Source: Desulfuromonadales bacterium (GTDB lineage Bacteria > Desulfobacterota > Desulfuromonadia > Desulfuromonadales > Geopsychrobacteraceae). From it: a stretch of DNA of 64,000 nucleotides. Positions 54,151-64,000 of the stretch are shown piece by piece. Location: assembly GCA_016931615.1 (NCBI GenBank), contig JAFGEL010000038.1:1-64000 (forward strand), written 5' to 3'. How positions within the stretch are numbered: position 1 is the first letter of the stretch; every line of letters begins with the position of its first letter. The notes beneath the pieces were generated by a model that saw only the letters and a program-made list of their open reading frames with translations, did not search any database and had not been told where the DNA came from. The translations under genes and the position numbers were made by a program.

Positions 54151-55428
54151 TCACATCAACAGCCTCGGGATAAACAGGGTCAGATCATCCCAGAAGGCGA
54201 CGATGAACAGGATCAGAACTTCAACAATCAAAAACGGAATCAGCGAGTAACTTATTTTTTCAATTCTTTCACCCGTGACCGACGACATGACAAACAGGCA
54301 GGCTCCGACCGGCGGGGTCATCAGCGAAATGTTCAGGGCCAGCACAATCATGATCCCGGCATGAACCGGGTCCATGCCGATCGTCGTCGTCAACGGCCCG
54401 AGAACCGGAGCCAGAATAATCAAGGCGGCATTGATGTCCATGAACATCCCGACCGCCAAAAGCAGCAGCAGAATCAGGGCGATGATGACGTTGGGGTTAC
54501 TCGACAGAAAAAGAAAGAAAGAGGCGATCTTCTGGGGAATCTGCATAAAGGTCATCCACCAGCTCAGAATCGAGGCGCTGGCAATGATCAGGAACACGAT
54601 CCCGGTGATGCGTGCGGTACGGATCAGCATATCGACGATATCGGAGAATTTAAGGGCCCGGTACACCACCACACTGATGAACAGGGCATAGAAAACCGCA
54701 ATCGCCGCTGCTTCCGTGGGCGTCACAATGCCGAAGAGGATACCGCCGAGAATTATTCCCGGCATCAGAATCGCCAGAAAACTTGATTTAAACGCCCAGA
54801 CAATCTTCAGCAGACTGAAACGCTCTTTACTTTTGGGCAGTTTCCAGCGCCCGCCGAAGATGGCGATCACGGCCATGCACAGAGCGCAGATCAGCAGACC
54901 GGGAAGAATCCCGGCAGCAAAAAGGCCGGCGATGGAAACCCCCATCAGCGAACCGTAGATAACCATCAGGTTGGACGGAGGAATAGTTGGCCCGATGATC
55001 GATCCGGCGACTGTTACCGCGCAGGAAAAAGGCCGTGAGTAACCTTCTTTCACCATCGCCGGGACCAGCGTATTGCCGAAGGCGGCAGTGTCGGCAACGG
55101 CGGCTCCGGTCATTCCGGCAAAGAGAACCGAAGCAATCATATTCGAATGGGCCAGCCCACCGCGCAGATGGCCGACCAGCGCATCGGCAAACGCCGCCAG
55201 ACGCTCCGTAATTCCGGAACGATTCATGATTTCTCCGGCGAGAATGAAAAACGGCATGGCCATGAAGGTAAACAGGTCGAGCCCTTCGAAATAGCGTTTC
55301 GGGGCCATCATCAGGAAATTGTCCCCGCCGATTTGCACCAGTCCGACAACCCCGGCAACCCCAAGAGTCACACCGATAGGAAGACCGATCAGGATGAAGA
55401 AGAAAAAAATCACCAGTACCAGGGTCAT
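54151..55428 (-). CDS. dctM: TRAP transporter large permease DctM
   Basis: A 425-residue membrane protein with about twelve helices, the length and motifs of DctM: PFFILAGEIMNRSGITERL, GMTGAAVADTAAFGNTLVPAM and SGSIIGPTIPPSNLMVIYG-type loops. It uses the sodium or proton gradient to import the DctP ligand. Ten bases separate it from dctQ. Confidence 0.94.
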   Translation of the reverse strand: MTLVLVIFFFFILIGLPIGVTLGVAGVVGLVQIGGDNFLMMAPKRYFEGLDLFTFMAMPFFILAGEIMNRSGITERLAAFADALVGHLRGGLAHSNMIASVLFAGMTGAAVADTAAFGNTLVPAMVKEGYSRPFSCAVTVAGSIIGPTIPPSNLMVIYGSLMGVSIAGLFAAGILPGLLICALCMAVIAIFGGRWKLPKSKERFSLLKIVWAFKSSFLAILMPGIILGGILFGIVTPTEAAAIAVFYALFISVVVYRALKFSDIVDMLIRTARITGIVFLIIASASILSWWMTFMQIPQKIASFFLFLSSNPNVIIALILLLLLAVGMFMDINAALIILAPVLGPLTTTIGMDPVHAGIMIVLALNISLMTPPVGACLFVMSSVTGERIEKISYSLIPFLIVEVLILFIVAFWDDLTLFIPRLLM

Positions 55429-55438
55429 GATATCCGTC

Positions 55439-55957
55439 CTATTGTGTCGTTATCGGTGAAGCGGTCGATTTCTGCCCGCGCAACATCGCGGAAAAAATCT
55501 GAAACGCCGTCAAAGCTGAAGACACCGGAACCGCCGCGAAAGGAATCGTCATTTTCATGCCGAAGATGGTCGCATACTGCCCCATACCGGCTTTGGTCAT
55601 GCCGATTCCGTACCAGGCAAGAAACACAAAAAAGGCGATACTGATCAGGTCGAGGGAAATCATCAACCAGTGCCCCAAGCGCACCGGAAGAAATCCCCGG
55701 ACAATATCCAGACCGATATGTTCACGGTAAAAAGCACCACAGGAAACCGCCAGCAAAGCCGCCCAGATCATCACGTAACGGGACAATTCTTCGGTCCAGG
55801 TCATCCCCAGATGCAGGAAATAACGCTCGATGACCCCGAACCAGATCACGACAACCATGACGCCGATCAGCAGGGCACAGACCCTTTCGACGGTCCAGTT
55901 CAAACGGTAAGCAAATCTGTCCAGTGCTGTGCCTTCGACCTTATTCATGAATAGCAA
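55439..55957 (-). CDS. dctQ: TRAP transporter small permease DctQ
   Basis: A 172-residue membrane protein with four helices and the DctQ pattern WTEELSRYVMIWAALLAVSCGAFYREHIGLDIV. It completes the transporter with dctM and dctP. Its start lies 55 bases after the carbamate kinase stop, in the same direction. Confidence 0.92.
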   Translation of the reverse strand: MLFMNKVEGTALDRFAYRLNWTVERVCALLIGVMVVVIWFGVIERYFLHLGMTWTEELSRYVMIWAALLAVSCGAFYREHIGLDIVRGFLPVRLGHWLMISLDLISIAFFVFLAWYGIGMTKAGMGQYATIFGMKMTIPFAAVPVSSALTAFQIFSAMLRGQKSTASPITTQ

Positions 55958-56012
55958 TCTCCAGTCCCTTCAAGCTGTTACCGACGTCGATCTGCTGCCT
56001 GATCTGCCCTCT

Positions 56013-56972
56013 CTAGAGAACAATATGTGTTCCACTTTTCTTGACAATCGCATCAACCAGGTTTTCTGCCGAGGTAATGACGGCCCGACGGCCGCCACGA
56101 CGCAGGAAATTGACCGCGGCCTGAACTTTCGGTCCCATGCTTCCCGTGGCGAAATGGCCGGCCTGCAGATACTGTTCGGCTTCTGCTGCGGTCATGAAAC
56201 TGATCACCTGCTGTTGCGGGGTGTTGAAATTAAGGAAGACGTTGTCGACCGCAGTCAGAATAACCAGCATATCGGCAGCCAGCTCATTGGCCAGTAGGGC
56301 CGAGGAAAGATCTTTGTCGATAACGGCGTTAACCCCGCTCAGACTGCCGTCAGCTTCAACAACCACAGGAATACCCCCGCCGCCTGAGGCGATAACGCAG
56401 TGCCCCGCTTCCATCAGGGTCCGGATTACCGCGCTTTCAATGACCCGTTTCGGTTCAGGCGAAGGAACCACTCTGCGGTAGCCCTTGCCATCCTGAAACA
56501 CCAGGTTCCAGTCGGGATGACCAGCTTTGATCAAATCAATTTTATCTTCGGGATAAAACACCCCGATCGGCTTGGTTGGAGTTTGAAAGGATGGGTCGTC
56601 GGCATCAACTTCAACCATGGTGACCAGCGTTGCAGCACTCTTTTTCATGCCTCGGCGTCTGAAGCTGTTGTGAAGTGACTCCTGCAGCTGGTAGCCGATC
56701 GCCCCCTGGGTGTCGGCAACACAATTCTTCAAAGGGACGAAGTGCAGTTCCCCCGCTTCGAACGCAAGTTCAGAGCGCCGCAGAATAAAACCGACCTGGG
56801 GCCCGTTGCCGTGAGTCAGCACGACCTCGTAGCCGAGAGCGATAAAATCGGCAATATACCCGGCGGTTTCCTGGGCCGAGCGCAGCTGTTGATAAATTTC
56901 GTGTTGACCATCATTCCTGATCAGGGCATTACCGCCGATCGCCACAACAACGCGCTTAATAAACAGTGACAT
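56013..56972 (-). CDS. arcC: carbamate kinase
   Basis: Makes ATP from carbamoyl phosphate and ADP, releasing ammonia and CO2. The 319-residue length is standard. Motifs are VVVAIGGNALIRND at the start, THGNGPQVGFI, the catalytic SGGGGIPVV and DKDLSSALLANEL. In the same operon are YgeW, which can supply carbamoyl phosphate, and YgeY. There is no arginine deiminase here, so the carbamoyl phosphate is likely to come from a ureido compound rather than from arginine. GGGGAGAG precedes the ATG. Confidence 0.95.
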   Translation of the reverse strand: MSLFIKRVVVAIGGNALIRNDGQHEIYQQLRSAQETAGYIADFIALGYEVVLTHGNGPQVGFILRRSELAFEAGELHFVPLKNCVADTQGAIGYQLQESLHNSFRRRGMKKSAATLVTMVEVDADDPSFQTPTKPIGVFYPEDKIDLIKAGHPDWNLVFQDGKGYRRVVPSPEPKRVIESAVIRTLMEAGHCVIASGGGGIPVVVEADGSLSGVNAVIDKDLSSALLANELAADMLVILTAVDNVFLNFNTPQQQVISFMTAAEAEQYLQAGHFATGSMGPKVQAAVNFLRRGGRRAVITSAENLVDAIVKKSGTHIVL

Positions 56973-56998
56973 GCAAGTCTCTCCCCGGATTTACTCGG

Positions 56999-58210
56999 CT
57001 ATTGACAAAAATTCTCTACATAGACTTGCGGAATCGCTGCGTACATGGCAGCCGCCTTGACCAGTTCATCCTTCCAGGTCACTTCATTCGGGGCGTGGGC
57101 CTGGTCCTCGTGCCCTGGTCCGAAACCGATACAGGGAATATTGTAGCGCCCCATGATCGATACTCCGTTGGTCGAAAAAGTCCACTTGTCGACAACCGGA
57201 TCGGCGTTGAACAAGCCCTGGTAACTTGCGACCAGAGCTCGACAGGCTGCGTGGTCTTCATCCAGGACCCAGCAGGGGAAATAACACTCGGTCGGATAGC
57301 TCAGCCCGGTGTAGGAAGGACGGTCATAGTTGTACATGCTGACCTTTGCCCCGGCCTTTTTGACCGCAGGCAGCTGACGGATTTCCTCCAGGGCGCCTTC
57401 CCAGGTTTCCCCGTATGTCAAGCGGCGATCGATGGAAATGGCACAGCCGTCGGCAACGGCACAGCGCGAAGGCGAAGTGGAAAAAATCTCCGAAACCGTG
57501 AGTGAACCTTTCCCGAGGAAAGGATCGTCCTTAAGACGCAGATGCAGACCCTGAAGCTCCTCAAGGATCGGGGCCATCTTGAAGATGGCGTTGTCACCGC
57601 GCTCGGGCGCCGAGCCGTGAGCGCTGACCCCATCGACCTCAACACGGATCTCCATGCGTCCCCGCTGGCCGCGGTAAATCCCCAGGGAGGTCGGTTCGGT
57701 AGAGACCACAAACTCAGGCTTAATACCATTTTCTTCGATAATGTACTGCCAGCACAGGCCGTCGCAATCCTCTTCCTGCACGGTCCCGGTCACCAGCAGG
57801 GTATAATCGCCTTCCAGATCGAGGTCTTTAATAATTCGAGCGGCGTAGACCATGGAAGCCATCCCCCCCTCCTGATCGCTGCCGCCGCGGCCGTAAATGA
57901 TTTCATCGTCTTCGTAGCCGGTGTAGGGATCATGGGTCCAGTTATCCCGGTTGCCGATCCCCACGGTGTCAATATGGGCATCCATGGCAATCAGGTGCCT
58001 GCCGTTGCCGATGTAACCGAGGATGTTCCCCATCGGGTCGATCTCGATCCGATCAAAACCGACCTTTTCCATCTCCTGCCTGATCCGCAAGATGACTTTC
58101 TCTTCTTCACAGCTTTCACTGGGAATAGCAATCATATCACGTAAAAAGGCACTGATCTGGGGACGATAAGCCTCTGCTTTTTCGACAATCCGGTTAAAAT
58201 CAAGGGACAT
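56999..58210 (-). CDS. ygeY: YgeY-type M20 metallohydrolase
   Basis: A 403-residue M20 dinuclear zinc peptidase/deacylase homologue. Metal ligands are seen in [34 protein letters not shown] and STEPTS. YgeY proteins were named as selenium-metabolism-linked hydrolases because they co-occur with selenium genes; their role in the yge purine cluster is hydrolysis of an amide or ureido intermediate. A selenocytochrome gene elsewhere in this window fits that link. It lies between gntR (18 bases) and arcC. Confidence 0.93.
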   Translation of the reverse strand: MSLDFNRIVEKAEAYRPQISAFLRDMIAIPSESCEEEKVILRIRQEMEKVGFDRIEIDPMGNILGYIGNGRHLIAMDAHIDTVGIGNRDNWTHDPYTGYEDDEIIYGRGGSDQEGGMASMVYAARIIKDLDLEGDYTLLVTGTVQEEDCDGLCWQYIIEENGIKPEFVVSTEPTSLGIYRGQRGRMEIRVEVDGVSAHGSAPERGDNAIFKMAPILEELQGLHLRLKDDPFLGKGSLTVSEIFSTSPSRCAVADGCAISIDRRLTYGETWEGALEEIRQLPAVKKAGAKVSMYNYDRPSYTGLSYPTECYFPCWVLDEDHAACRALVASYQGLFNADPVVDKWTFSTNGVSIMGRYNIPCIGFGPGHEDQAHAPNEVTWKDELVKAAAMYAAIPQVYVENFCQ

Positions 58211-58228
58211 AATAAAAACTCCGTAAAA

Positions 58229-58939
58229 TTATAGCTGCAGGATCGATTCAGGCTGACGCTCAGTGTCAGCCTGATCTTTAATAATCGTTCTTAAGCGTTT
58301 AAGACTGTTCTGCCAGTTGGTGCCGACCACCCGTTGAACCTCGGTCAGGTTGCCGACCTGAAGAGCATCCAGGATCAGGTTGTGTTCATTGACCGAATCC
58401 TGGGCCAGGGCTGAGCCACCAAAATAAGCAACTTCGATGCGACGACAGCGAATCTTCAGATCGTTAACGATATTGATCAGAAAGGGATTCTCACTGCGGG
58501 TCATAAAAACCCCGTGAAAGCGGGCATCAGCCCGCGAGGCGCGGACAGGATCATTCTCGACCAAGGCGTTCTCCAGGTCTGCATTTGCCGCCTTCATGAC
58601 CTCCAGGTCAGTCGCAGCTAATCTGGGGAAAGCCGAACCGATCGCCAGTTCTTCGAGCGTCCAGATGATCGGATAGATCATTTCCGGTTCTTCAATGGCG
58701 ATTTCGGCGACGCGGGTCCAACGGTTGGCGGCGGATTCGACCAGCTGTTTATCTTCCAGGCGGCGCATCGCCTCGCGAACCGGGGTCCGGCTGACGCCCA
58801 TCTTTTCGGCCAGATCCTTATCGAGAATCTTTTCGCCGGGCCGCAGAACCCCTTCCATAATCCATTCAAGCAGCGTGTTGTAAACTTCCTCACGCATACT
58901 GAAGCGACTGATCGGCCTGAGATTGTCCGGTATCGGCAT
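58229..58939 (-). CDS. GntR/FCD family transcriptional regulator
   Basis: A 236-residue FadR-subfamily regulator. The winged helix-turn-helix is at residues about 15-75 (VYNTLLEWIMEGVLRPGEKILDKDLAEKMGVSRTPVREAMRRLE), followed by the all-helical FCD ligand domain (LEELAIGSAFPRLA, ADARFHGVF, VNEHNLILDAL). FCD domains bind organic acids, and here the operon product is the likely inducer. It heads the operon, so it probably controls its own transcription, with repeats upstream as binding sites. Confidence 0.9.
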   Translation of the reverse strand: MPIPDNLRPISRFSMREEVYNTLLEWIMEGVLRPGEKILDKDLAEKMGVSRTPVREAMRRLEDKQLVESAANRWTRVAEIAIEEPEMIYPIIWTLEELAIGSAFPRLAATDLEVMKAANADLENALVENDPVRASRADARFHGVFMTRSENPFLINIVNDLKIRCRRIEVAYFGGSALAQDSVNEHNLILDALQVGNLTEVQRVVGTNWQNSLKRLRTIIKDQADTERQPESILQL

Positions 58940-58962
58940 GCATCATCCGGTCTTGAGTTGAA

Positions 58963-58997
58963 ATATTGAATGTGATTTTAATGATATTGGATGTGAT
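58963..58997. promoter_or_regulatory. tandem repeats upstream of the gntR operon
   Basis: ATATTGAATGTGAT (58963-58976) and ATATTGGATGTGAT (58984-58997) are 13 of 14 identical and 21 bases apart, about two helical turns. A TGATATATCA palindrome overlaps the second copy's end. This is a plausible operator of the regulator just downstream. The rest of the 197-base gap shows nothing clear. Confidence 0.55.
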
Positions 58998-59136
58998 ATA
59001 TCAGTTGTCGGGAAGTGTCAAGAACCGGAAAATTATTTCCGACTAAACAACTCCGCTTTCAAGCACCGACAATAAATGGCAACAGCGGCAAGAGAGCCAT
59101 CACCCGACTCAAACAACTGCCGGCGATGGCTGGGGA

Positions 59137-60774
59137 TCACCGGAATTGATCTGCCGTCGCCCGGGTCTCAACCACGATTCCACGCCGGTCGAGCAAGCTG
59201 CCTTCCATCAGGTAAAGATCGACCAGAGCCACACGATAATTGACCACCGCCTCAATCTCATTGATTTGTGCCTGCAACAGATCACGCTGAGCCTGGGCAA
59301 CTTGAAGCGCGGTGCTGCTGCCGACCTCAAAACGTTCCTGTTCTGCAGCCAGGGTCTGCTGTTGAAATATCCGGGTGGCCCGGCTTGCCGCAATCTGCTG
59401 ACGATTACGTTCCAGCTCGTTGACCGCCAGGCGAACATCCAGGTGGATCAGCTGCCTGAGGTTGGCCAGCGCCTCGCGCATCTGTTGCCGCGTAGCCCGG
59501 GCGGCCATGTCGCGCGCCCGAGCTGTGCGATTACCCAACAGATACTCCAAGCGCAGACCGGCACCCAGATCATAGGTCTTGCCGTCCAGCTCATCAAAGG
59601 AGCGGGAAAAACTCTCGGCAAACCCGGTTTTTCCCAGGGTGACGAAAAAATCGAGCCGCGGTAGAAGACCGTTACGGGTCACAACCGTTTCGAGGCGCTG
59701 TTGATCCAGCCTTAATTGCGCTTCGTGAAGATCGGCACGCGATTCTTCCGCCAAAGACAGACGGTCGTGTAAATCTGCCGGTGGGATGGGTTCCATCCGC
59801 GGGTCACTGACGGCTGTGAGCTGCTGGTCATAATCCGCCCCCTCTTCCGAACTGATCAGGCGCAACAGGCGCAGGCGCTGTTCTTCCAGCAAGCTCCGCG
59901 CGTTGATCAGCGCCTGAACCCGCAGGGCCTCTTCAGCTCGGGCTGCGGCCGCCTCGATGTCGGGTAACAGACCGACGTCAATGCGCAATTCAACCTCTTC
60001 ACGCTGCTGCCTGGCAAGAGCGAGCGAGGTCTCAAAAATCGCAATCTCTTCTTTGGCGAGGATATAATTCCAGTAGGTTTTTTCGGTATCGGCCAGCAGC
60101 GCTTCGACGAAAGCACGTAATTCGTAGCGACTCGCCAGAGTCTCAAGTTCGGCCTGCTGAACACTGGCAAGGTTGACGGCGGGACCCAGGCCACGCAGCA
60201 GAGATTGCGTCAGGCTCAAACCGACACGTGCCCTCTGCTGTTCGGGAGCGCGGTCAGAAATGCTGCGCTCCTGGCTGATTGTCGTCTCAAGGGTTGCCCC
60301 GCTGATCAGACGTCGGCGCAAGCCGACTTCAGACACCACCTCATTACCGGAAACGCTGAACCGGTCGCCGCTGGAGCGCGAGGTCTCATTGGCCCGCTCA
60401 CGAAAATAAGTACTTTCAGCAAACAGCTCAGCATCAAACCGGCCGTGCTCCAGCTGTTCAAAAGCCCCGCTGATGACCGGCCCCTGCTGCCTGACTTTCA
60501 GGTCACGATTGTTGTGCAGCGCCAGAAAAACCGCTTTTTCCAGCGACAGATCGGCCAGGCCGACCGTCAGTTCCGGCTTTGCCGTAGGGGTGAGAGAACT
60601 CTGGTGAAGCTGAATCGCCTCCAGGGACGGGAGCACAGTTTGATCAATGTCCCTGAGCTGATCCTTGCTCAGAATAATTCTTCGGTCAGCGGACAGGCAA
60701 CCACTCAATAACCCGAGACAGAGAAACAGTGAAAACCATGACAGAGCTCGACCCCTCAACCTGAAAGCCATCAC
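59137..60774 (-). CDS. TolC-family outer-membrane efflux lipoprotein
   Basis: A 545-residue outer-membrane factor. It begins with a lipoprotein signal peptide (lipobox LLSGC, Cys about residue 26). Two TolC repeats follow, with long helical hairpins ([36 protein letters not shown]) and [22 protein letters not shown] near the end. It is the last gene of an RND operon and overlaps the permease by ATGA. Compare the other RND operon in this window, where the same module is fused to the permease. Confidence 0.9.
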   Translation of the reverse strand: MMAFRLRGRALSWFSLFLCLGLLSGCLSADRRIILSKDQLRDIDQTVLPSLEAIQLHQSSLTPTAKPELTVGLADLSLEKAVFLALHNNRDLKVRQQGPVISGAFEQLEHGRFDAELFAESTYFRERANETSRSSGDRFSVSGNEVVSEVGLRRRLISGATLETTISQERSISDRAPEQQRARVGLSLTQSLLRGLGPAVNLASVQQAELETLASRYELRAFVEALLADTEKTYWNYILAKEEIAIFETSLALARQQREEVELRIDVGLLPDIEAAAARAEEALRVQALINARSLLEEQRLRLLRLISSEEGADYDQQLTAVSDPRMEPIPPADLHDRLSLAEESRADLHEAQLRLDQQRLETVVTRNGLLPRLDFFVTLGKTGFAESFSRSFDELDGKTYDLGAGLRLEYLLGNRTARARDMAARATRQQMREALANLRQLIHLDVRLAVNELERNRQQIAASRATRIFQQQTLAAEQERFEVGSSTALQVAQAQRDLLQAQINEIEAVVNYRVALVDLYLMEGSLLDRRGIVVETRATADQFR

Positions 60775-63700
60775 TGACGTCCTTTCGCATCCTGATGAAA
60801 CAGCGAGTAAACCGCCGGAATCAGCACAAGGGTTATCAATGTCGAAGCACTCAGGCCGCCGACCACGGCCCTGGCCAGCGGAGCCTGGGCATCGGCACCT
60901 TCACCGAAGCCGAAGGCCAGCGGCAGGAGGGCGAGAATGGTTGTCAGGGTCGTCATCAGAATCGGCCGCAGCCGTCTGCGCCCCGCCTCAGCAACGGCTT
61001 CCTGAACGGGCAGCCCCGAGTGCATCAAGCGGCCGGCCTGATCAACCAGCAGAATGGCATTGTTAACCACGATCCCACCGAGCATGATACAGCCGATATA
61101 AGACTGAAGGTTCAAGGTCGTCCCGGTCAGGTACAGGGTGGTCAGCACTCCCACGGCGGCCACCGGGACCGAGGCCATGACCACGATCGGGTCGCGCAGT
61201 GATTCATACTGACAGGCCAGCACCATATAGACCAGCAACAGCGCCAGCAGCAGCGAAATGATCAATTCATGAAAGGCCTTCTGCTGCTCTTCGAAGTTTC
61301 CGGCGACACTCAGATCATACCCGACGGGCCGGGGAATCTGATCCAGCACAGCCTGAACCTCTGTCGCTACTGAGCCGAGGTCGCGGTCAACGATATTAGC
61401 CTTGAGCGTCACCAGCCGCTGCTGGTCCTTACGATCAATCACGATCGGTCCTCGGCTCGCCACACTGGTGACCAGATTACGCAGTGCCACCTGTTCACCG
61501 TTCGGCGTCAGCAGGGTCAGATCCAGAATCTCATCCAGCGTAAGCCTCTCGACGTCCTTCAATTGCATGAAAATGCGGTAGGAATTCCCCCGGGCGCGAA
61601 ATTCACCGGCTTTTGACCCGGCGACGGCGGTTTCCAGAGCCTCCGTAACATCCCGAACACTCAGACCCAGGTCGGCAACCTTATCGCGATCGACACGAAT
61701 ATCCTGCTGCGGAATGCCGGCCGCCTGACTGCTGTCGATATCGGTCACCCCGGGGATGCCGACAAGCTGCTGAGCGACCCTGGCGGCCAGCGAATCGAGA
61801 ACGGACAGTTCAAAACCACGAATATCAACGCTCAGGCCTTCGTCACCACCAAGCAGCCGCTCAAGCAGAAACTGTCCCTGGGGAGCCCGAGTACGAATTG
61901 TCATCCCGGGAATTTTTCCGGCGAGCTGCTTTCTCAGGTCATTGGCAATCTGGCTGTTTGAACGCCGACGCTCGGAGACCGGCAGCAGGGCAAGGCGAAT
62001 TTCCGTTTTGGCAGCGTCACCGGGTCGCCAACCGGAGGAACCGACACTGATCACCGAAGACACCATTTCGGGCACGGCAGCATACACCAGCGCTTCCATT
62101 TTTGCGGCCTGCAGGTCGAGCAGATCGAGACGGGTGCCGATCTCCATTTCCCCGGTGACCCGCACTTCACCCTCATCACTGGGAGGAAGAAATTCGCTGC
62201 CGATGAAAGGCAACAGCAGAAGACTGAGACCGAGAACCAGCGCAGCCAGAAAGACTGTCCGCAGACGATAGCGCAGCACCAGCTGCAATAGCCGCCGATA
62301 GGCCGTATCGAGCCGTCCGAACAGGCCATCGGACCAGTCAATGAGACGCTCAATCCAGGCCGCCCGGCGCACGCGCAGCTGCTCGGGGGTTTCCAGCAGT
62401 TTTGAAGCGAGCATCGGCAACAGGCTGAGTGATACCAGCAGGGAACAGATCAGGGAGAAGATAATGACAAAGGCGAGCTCCTGAAAGAGCACATCGGCCA
62501 CCCCACGGACAAAAACCAGCGGGAGAAAGATCACCAGAGTGGTGATGGTGCTGGCAACAATTGCCGCACCGACTTCACGTGCCCCCTCGACTGCAGCAAC
62601 CTCGGGCTGCTCACGGTTTTCAACGCGGCGGCGAAAAATATTCTCCAGCACCACGACCGAACTGTCGACCATCATGCCAACGCCGAGAGCCAAGCCCCCC
62701 AGGGTCATCAGGTTAAGGGTCAAACCACCGAAGTAAATCATTGCAAAGGTCGCAACAATCGAAATCGGAATCGCCAGAGAGATCACCAGGGTTGAACGGA
62801 TATTACGCAGAAAAAACAGCAGCACCAGGATGGACAGTCCGCCGCCGTAAAGAACCGATTGCGCCACGTTGGCAATGGAACGTTCAATAAAATTGCCCTG
62901 ATTGATCACGGGGATGATCCGCATCTGGGGAAGGGCCCGGTTGATTTCATCAATCTCGTTGAGAATCGCTTTGGCCACTTCCACGGTGTTGGCGTCGGCC
63001 TGCTTACGAATCGCAACGCGCAACCCGCGTTCACCGTTGACCCTGACTATGCGGCTCTTTTTTTCATAGGAATCGCGCACCCGGGCCACCTGACCCAGGG
63101 TGATCGCCGCACCTTCCCGCTGAACAATAACCGTATGACGAATCTGATCGAGACTGCTGAATTCAGCTGGAGCCCGCAGGGTGACCTCGTAACGCCCCTG
63201 CTCGATTTTACCGGCGGGCAGATCGAGATTGGCATTGCGCAAAGCCGAAAGAATCTGGTGCAGTGAGAGCCCGAGAGCCTTGATCTGCTCCGCATCAAGT
63301 TCAACCCGAACTTCCCGCTTGTATTCACCCCACATATCAACCTGGGCGACCCCAGGCAACCGCCCGAAGCGGTAACGCACCTGGTTGTCGACCAGTTCGG
63401 TCAGTTCAACCGGATCGAGGTGACTGGAAATCCCCAGAATGACGACAGGGTAGCTGGCGATATCAAATTTTCTGATGCGCGGACGAACGATATCATCGGG
63501 AAATTCATTGATCTCATTTTCAAGAATCGACCTGACATCCTGGGCAGCGGTATCGAGATCCGTTCCCCAGCCAAAACTCACCCGAACCGTACTGCTGCCT
63601 TCCGAAGATTCTGAAGACATATCCTCGACACCGGGGACAGTTGCGACAACCTCCTCGACGATCTGGGTCACCAGGCGCTCCATCACCTCCGGACTGGCCC

Positions 63701-63857
63701 CCGCGTACTCGGTTCTGATGGTCAGGGTCGGAAGCTCAATTTCCGGAAGCAGGTCGATCTGCAGGCGGGAAACGGAAAAAATCCCGATGATGATGACGAT
63801 CAGGGTGATCATCGTCGTGAATACCGGACGACGAACACTGAAACCGGGAAGATTCAT
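60771..63857 (-). CDS. RND efflux permease
   Basis: A 1028-residue inner-membrane RND transporter of normal length. TM1 ([35 protein letters not shown]), two porter domains, and the TM4 proton-relay motif [17 protein letters not shown] are clear. Its second half has [17 protein letters not shown] in the matching place. It overlaps the MFP gene upstream and the TolC gene downstream by ATGA, so all three are coupled. Substrate unknown; the sequence is HAE1-like rather than the metal-exporting CzcA type. Confidence 0.93.
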   Translation of the reverse strand: MNLPGFSVRRPVFTTMITLIVIIIGIFSVSRLQIDLLPEIELPTLTIRTEYAGASPEVMERLVTQIVEEVVATVPGVEDMSSESSEGSSTVRVSFGWGTDLDTAAQDVRSILENEINEFPDDIVRPRIRKFDIASYPVVILGISSHLDPVELTELVDNQVRYRFGRLPGVAQVDMWGEYKREVRVELDAEQIKALGLSLHQILSALRNANLDLPAGKIEQGRYEVTLRAPAEFSSLDQIRHTVIVQREGAAITLGQVARVRDSYEKKSRIVRVNGERGLRVAIRKQADANTVEVAKAILNEIDEINRALPQMRIIPVINQGNFIERSIANVAQSVLYGGGLSILVLLFFLRNIRSTLVISLAIPISIVATFAMIYFGGLTLNLMTLGGLALGVGMMVDSSVVVLENIFRRRVENREQPEVAAVEGAREVGAAIVASTITTLVIFLPLVFVRGVADVLFQELAFVIIFSLICSLLVSLSLLPMLASKLLETPEQLRVRRAAWIERLIDWSDGLFGRLDTAYRRLLQLVLRYRLRTVFLAALVLGLSLLLLPFIGSEFLPPSDEGEVRVTGEMEIGTRLDLLDLQAAKMEALVYAAVPEMVSSVISVGSSGWRPGDAAKTEIRLALLPVSERRRSNSQIANDLRKQLAGKIPGMTIRTRAPQGQFLLERLLGGDEGLSVDIRGFELSVLDSLAARVAQQLVGIPGVTDIDSSQAAGIPQQDIRVDRDKVADLGLSVRDVTEALETAVAGSKAGEFRARGNSYRIFMQLKDVERLTLDEILDLTLLTPNGEQVALRNLVTSVASRGPIVIDRKDQQRLVTLKANIVDRDLGSVATEVQAVLDQIPRPVGYDLSVAGNFEEQQKAFHELIISLLLALLLVYMVLACQYESLRDPIVVMASVPVAAVGVLTTLYLTGTTLNLQSYIGCIMLGGIVVNNAILLVDQAGRLMHSGLPVQEAVAEAGRRRLRPILMTTLTTILALLPLAFGFGEGADAQAPLARAVVGGLSASTLITLVLIPAVYSLFHQDAKGRQ

Positions 63858-64000
63858 CGCTGCCCTGCTTGTTTATCGCCGCCCGGCGCAGCTTGCTGCT
63901 CGGCGGGGATAGTGATGGCGGAACCGTCATTGAGCAACTGCTGACCCAGCACGACAACCCGGCCGAAGAGCTCGGCACCGGCCACCTGCACCCGGTCGCC
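63854..64000 (-). CDS. C-terminal end of RND membrane fusion protein, cut by window edge
   Basis: The minus strand is open from 64000 to a TGA at 63854-63856 that overlaps the permease ATG. The 48 residues ([20 protein letters not shown] to the end) fit the last beta strands of a HlyD/AcrA-type adaptor, expected as the first gene of this operon. Only the tail is visible. Confidence 0.75.
   Translation of the reverse strand, partial: GDRVQVAGAELFGRVVVLGQQLLNDGSAITIPAEQQAAPGGDKQAGQR

Overview
The window reads as part of the chromosome of an anaerobic, metal- and heme-rich deltaproteobacterium, most likely a Desulfuromonadales member (Desulfuromonas/Geobacter/Pelobacter-like). The evidence is two octaheme c-type cytochromes of the hydroxylamine-oxidoreductase (HAO) family, one of them an ExtKL-like cytochrome with an in-frame TGA, a NapC/NrfH-type tetraheme quinol dehydrogenase, a class I hybrid cluster protein, a nickel-pincer lactate racemase homologue, and a YgeW/YgeY operon of the kind linked to selenium use. 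I see no rRNA, tRNA, CRISPR array or intact insertion sequence.

Layout. Bases 1-9.2 kb are mixed housekeeping and accessory genes: a cut alpha/beta hydrolase, a DUF4019 protein, coaE, a methyltransferase, glpK with an SDR gene opposite glpD, a membrane protein, a ccdAB toxin-antitoxin pair with a clear promoter/operator, and a TRIC-type channel gene broken by a 4-bp tandem duplication. From 9.4 to 28.7 kb lies a redox and stress region: ferredoxin, cupin, a Fur-box-flanked hemerythrin/PAS protein, the HAO-like cytochrome with its NapC-type partner, the ExtKL-like selenocytochrome, a TetR regulator, and an MFP, RND-TolC fusion, NapH-like operon. The same GTGAAT-N4-ATTCAC palindrome sits at tetR, at extKL and at the efflux operon, so these three look like one regulon. 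Next come hcp and, divergently, a four-gene cassette: a solute-binding-like protein with DUF1858 and no signal peptide, a HypB/UreG-like GTPase, an ABC ATPase with no permease, and a zinc-ribbon protein. Two FNR/HcpR-type boxes lie between them. This cassette is my best candidate for an undescribed system.

From 28.9 to 34.7 kb there is a leftward operon with a ChlI/ChlD chelatase (a -1 frameshift at nine A residues), a PAS protein, a LarA homologue, DUF1847, DUF169 and a holin-like membrane protein. Then follow ssb, epd, an Lrp regulator opposite methionine gamma-lyase, an EamA transporter, an SDR and a GFA-type protein. A hipBA module with three operator-like palindromes sits between the GFA gene and a degraded second copy of its 3' end. 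A 1353-residue hybrid histidine kinase, a YheT-type hydrolase and a YbaN homologue follow.

From 48.9 to 58.9 kb a nine-gene leftward operon (gntR, ygeY, arcC, TRAP transporter dctQMP, a threonine-synthase-like enzyme, a second fold-type II PLP enzyme, ygeW) looks like import and catabolism of a ureido or amino compound, with ATP made by carbamate kinase. The window ends in a second, conventional tripartite RND efflux operon whose membrane fusion gene runs off the right edge.
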